From: a virus
Length of the DNA stretch: 20,843 nucleotides
IMG/VR virus record: IMGVR_UViG_3300042504_001632
Span: 1-20,843 of that record
Direction: 5' to 3' (one strand)
The translations under genes were made by a program, and so were the position numbers. The notes beneath the pieces were generated by a model. It ran no database searches. It had not been told where the DNA came from and saw only the letters and a program-made list of their open reading frames with translations. Position 1 is the first letter of the stretch. Each line of letters opens with the position of its first letter. Below, one piece after another: positions 20,681 through 20,843 of the stretch.

Positions 20681-20843
20681 TAGTCTTGGTACAGACCTTC
20701 CGCAAGAAGTTCAGCATGCTCAACGAGCGCTGACCAGAAGTCTTCAACTCCCTCTGGATCCTTGCTGTCCTCAATTGGGATTATGAGCCTTGGCATCTCG
20801 GCGAGCCAGACGTGTACTGCCATGTCTATGCGCTCGACGCGGA
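20680..20843 (-). CDS. Acidic protein, N-terminus beyond window edge
   Basis: Open from the window edge to a TAA at 20680-20682, 53 complete codons plus two bases. The visible sequence runs RVERIDMAVHVWLAEMPRLI, then IPIEDSKDPEGVEDFWSALV and EHAELLAEGLYQD. An internal ATG has no Shine-Dalgarno, so the gene probably starts further right. A strand followed by acidic helices; no recognised family. Confidence 0.7.
   Translation of the reverse strand, partial: RVERIDMAVHVWLAEMPRLIIPIEDSKDPEGVEDFWSALVEHAELLAEGLYQD

Overview
The window looks like part of an actinobacteriophage genome, or a very phage-like element of an actinobacterium. The support is a phage portal protein, a large terminase subunit, a DUF1360-type membrane protein, a LysM protein, a peptidoglycan-binding-like protein, a WhiB-family regulator (WhiB is an actinobacterial family) and dozens of tiny genes of unknown function. 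Nearly every gene reads on the minus strand, so transcription runs from high to low coordinates. I cannot name the host genus.

Layout, read left to right. 1-2562: an overlapping minus-strand block of portal (cut by the window edge), DUF1360 membrane protein, a short Cys-containing protein and a protein with two HTH-like segments. 2563-3020: a gene-free divergent intergenic region. 3021-3263: one plus-strand coiled-coil gene with a strong intrinsic terminator. 3264-3638: a gene-free convergent region holding six copies of CTATAG(T/C)TG at 19-20 bp spacing, an iteron-like array. 3639-6933: peptidoglycan-binding-like protein, large terminase, two tiny genes, a LysM membrane protein and an HslV/proteasome-like Ntn-hydrolase. 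6978-10737: small zinc-ribbon, membrane, HTH and WhiB genes and a protein with DnaJ-like CxxCxGxG motifs. 10802-20843: a dense array of about 35 genes of roughly 20-120 residues, nearly every one with its own promoter.

The array is built from repeated modules: stop codon, a box of consensus ACTCAGGAAAG, a -10 TATAAT fused directly to it, then either a conserved leader with the Shine-Dalgarno GACGAAAGGAC or no leader at all (ATG 5-8 nt after the -10). I count more than 50 such elements. Two plus-strand genes (12413-12937) carry the same element in plus orientation and have their own intrinsic terminators, which supports a promoter role. Several gene slots hold no ORF but a structured RNA: 15757-15984 and 18653-18875 are homologous RNAs whose helices show compensatory changes, and 16965-17030, 18901-18973, 19562-19787 and 20139-20283 are further promoter-driven candidates.

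Two signals cross gene boundaries. The hexamer (A/C)CCGC(A/G) is very abundant on the plus strand from about 3.2 to 15.4 kb and rare on the other strand, in coding and non-coding DNA alike. Several small proteins occur as dispersed paralogue pairs or triplets, so the array seems to grow by duplication of promoter-gene modules. Functions of most small genes are unknown; host-takeover roles are a reasonable inference, not something seen here.
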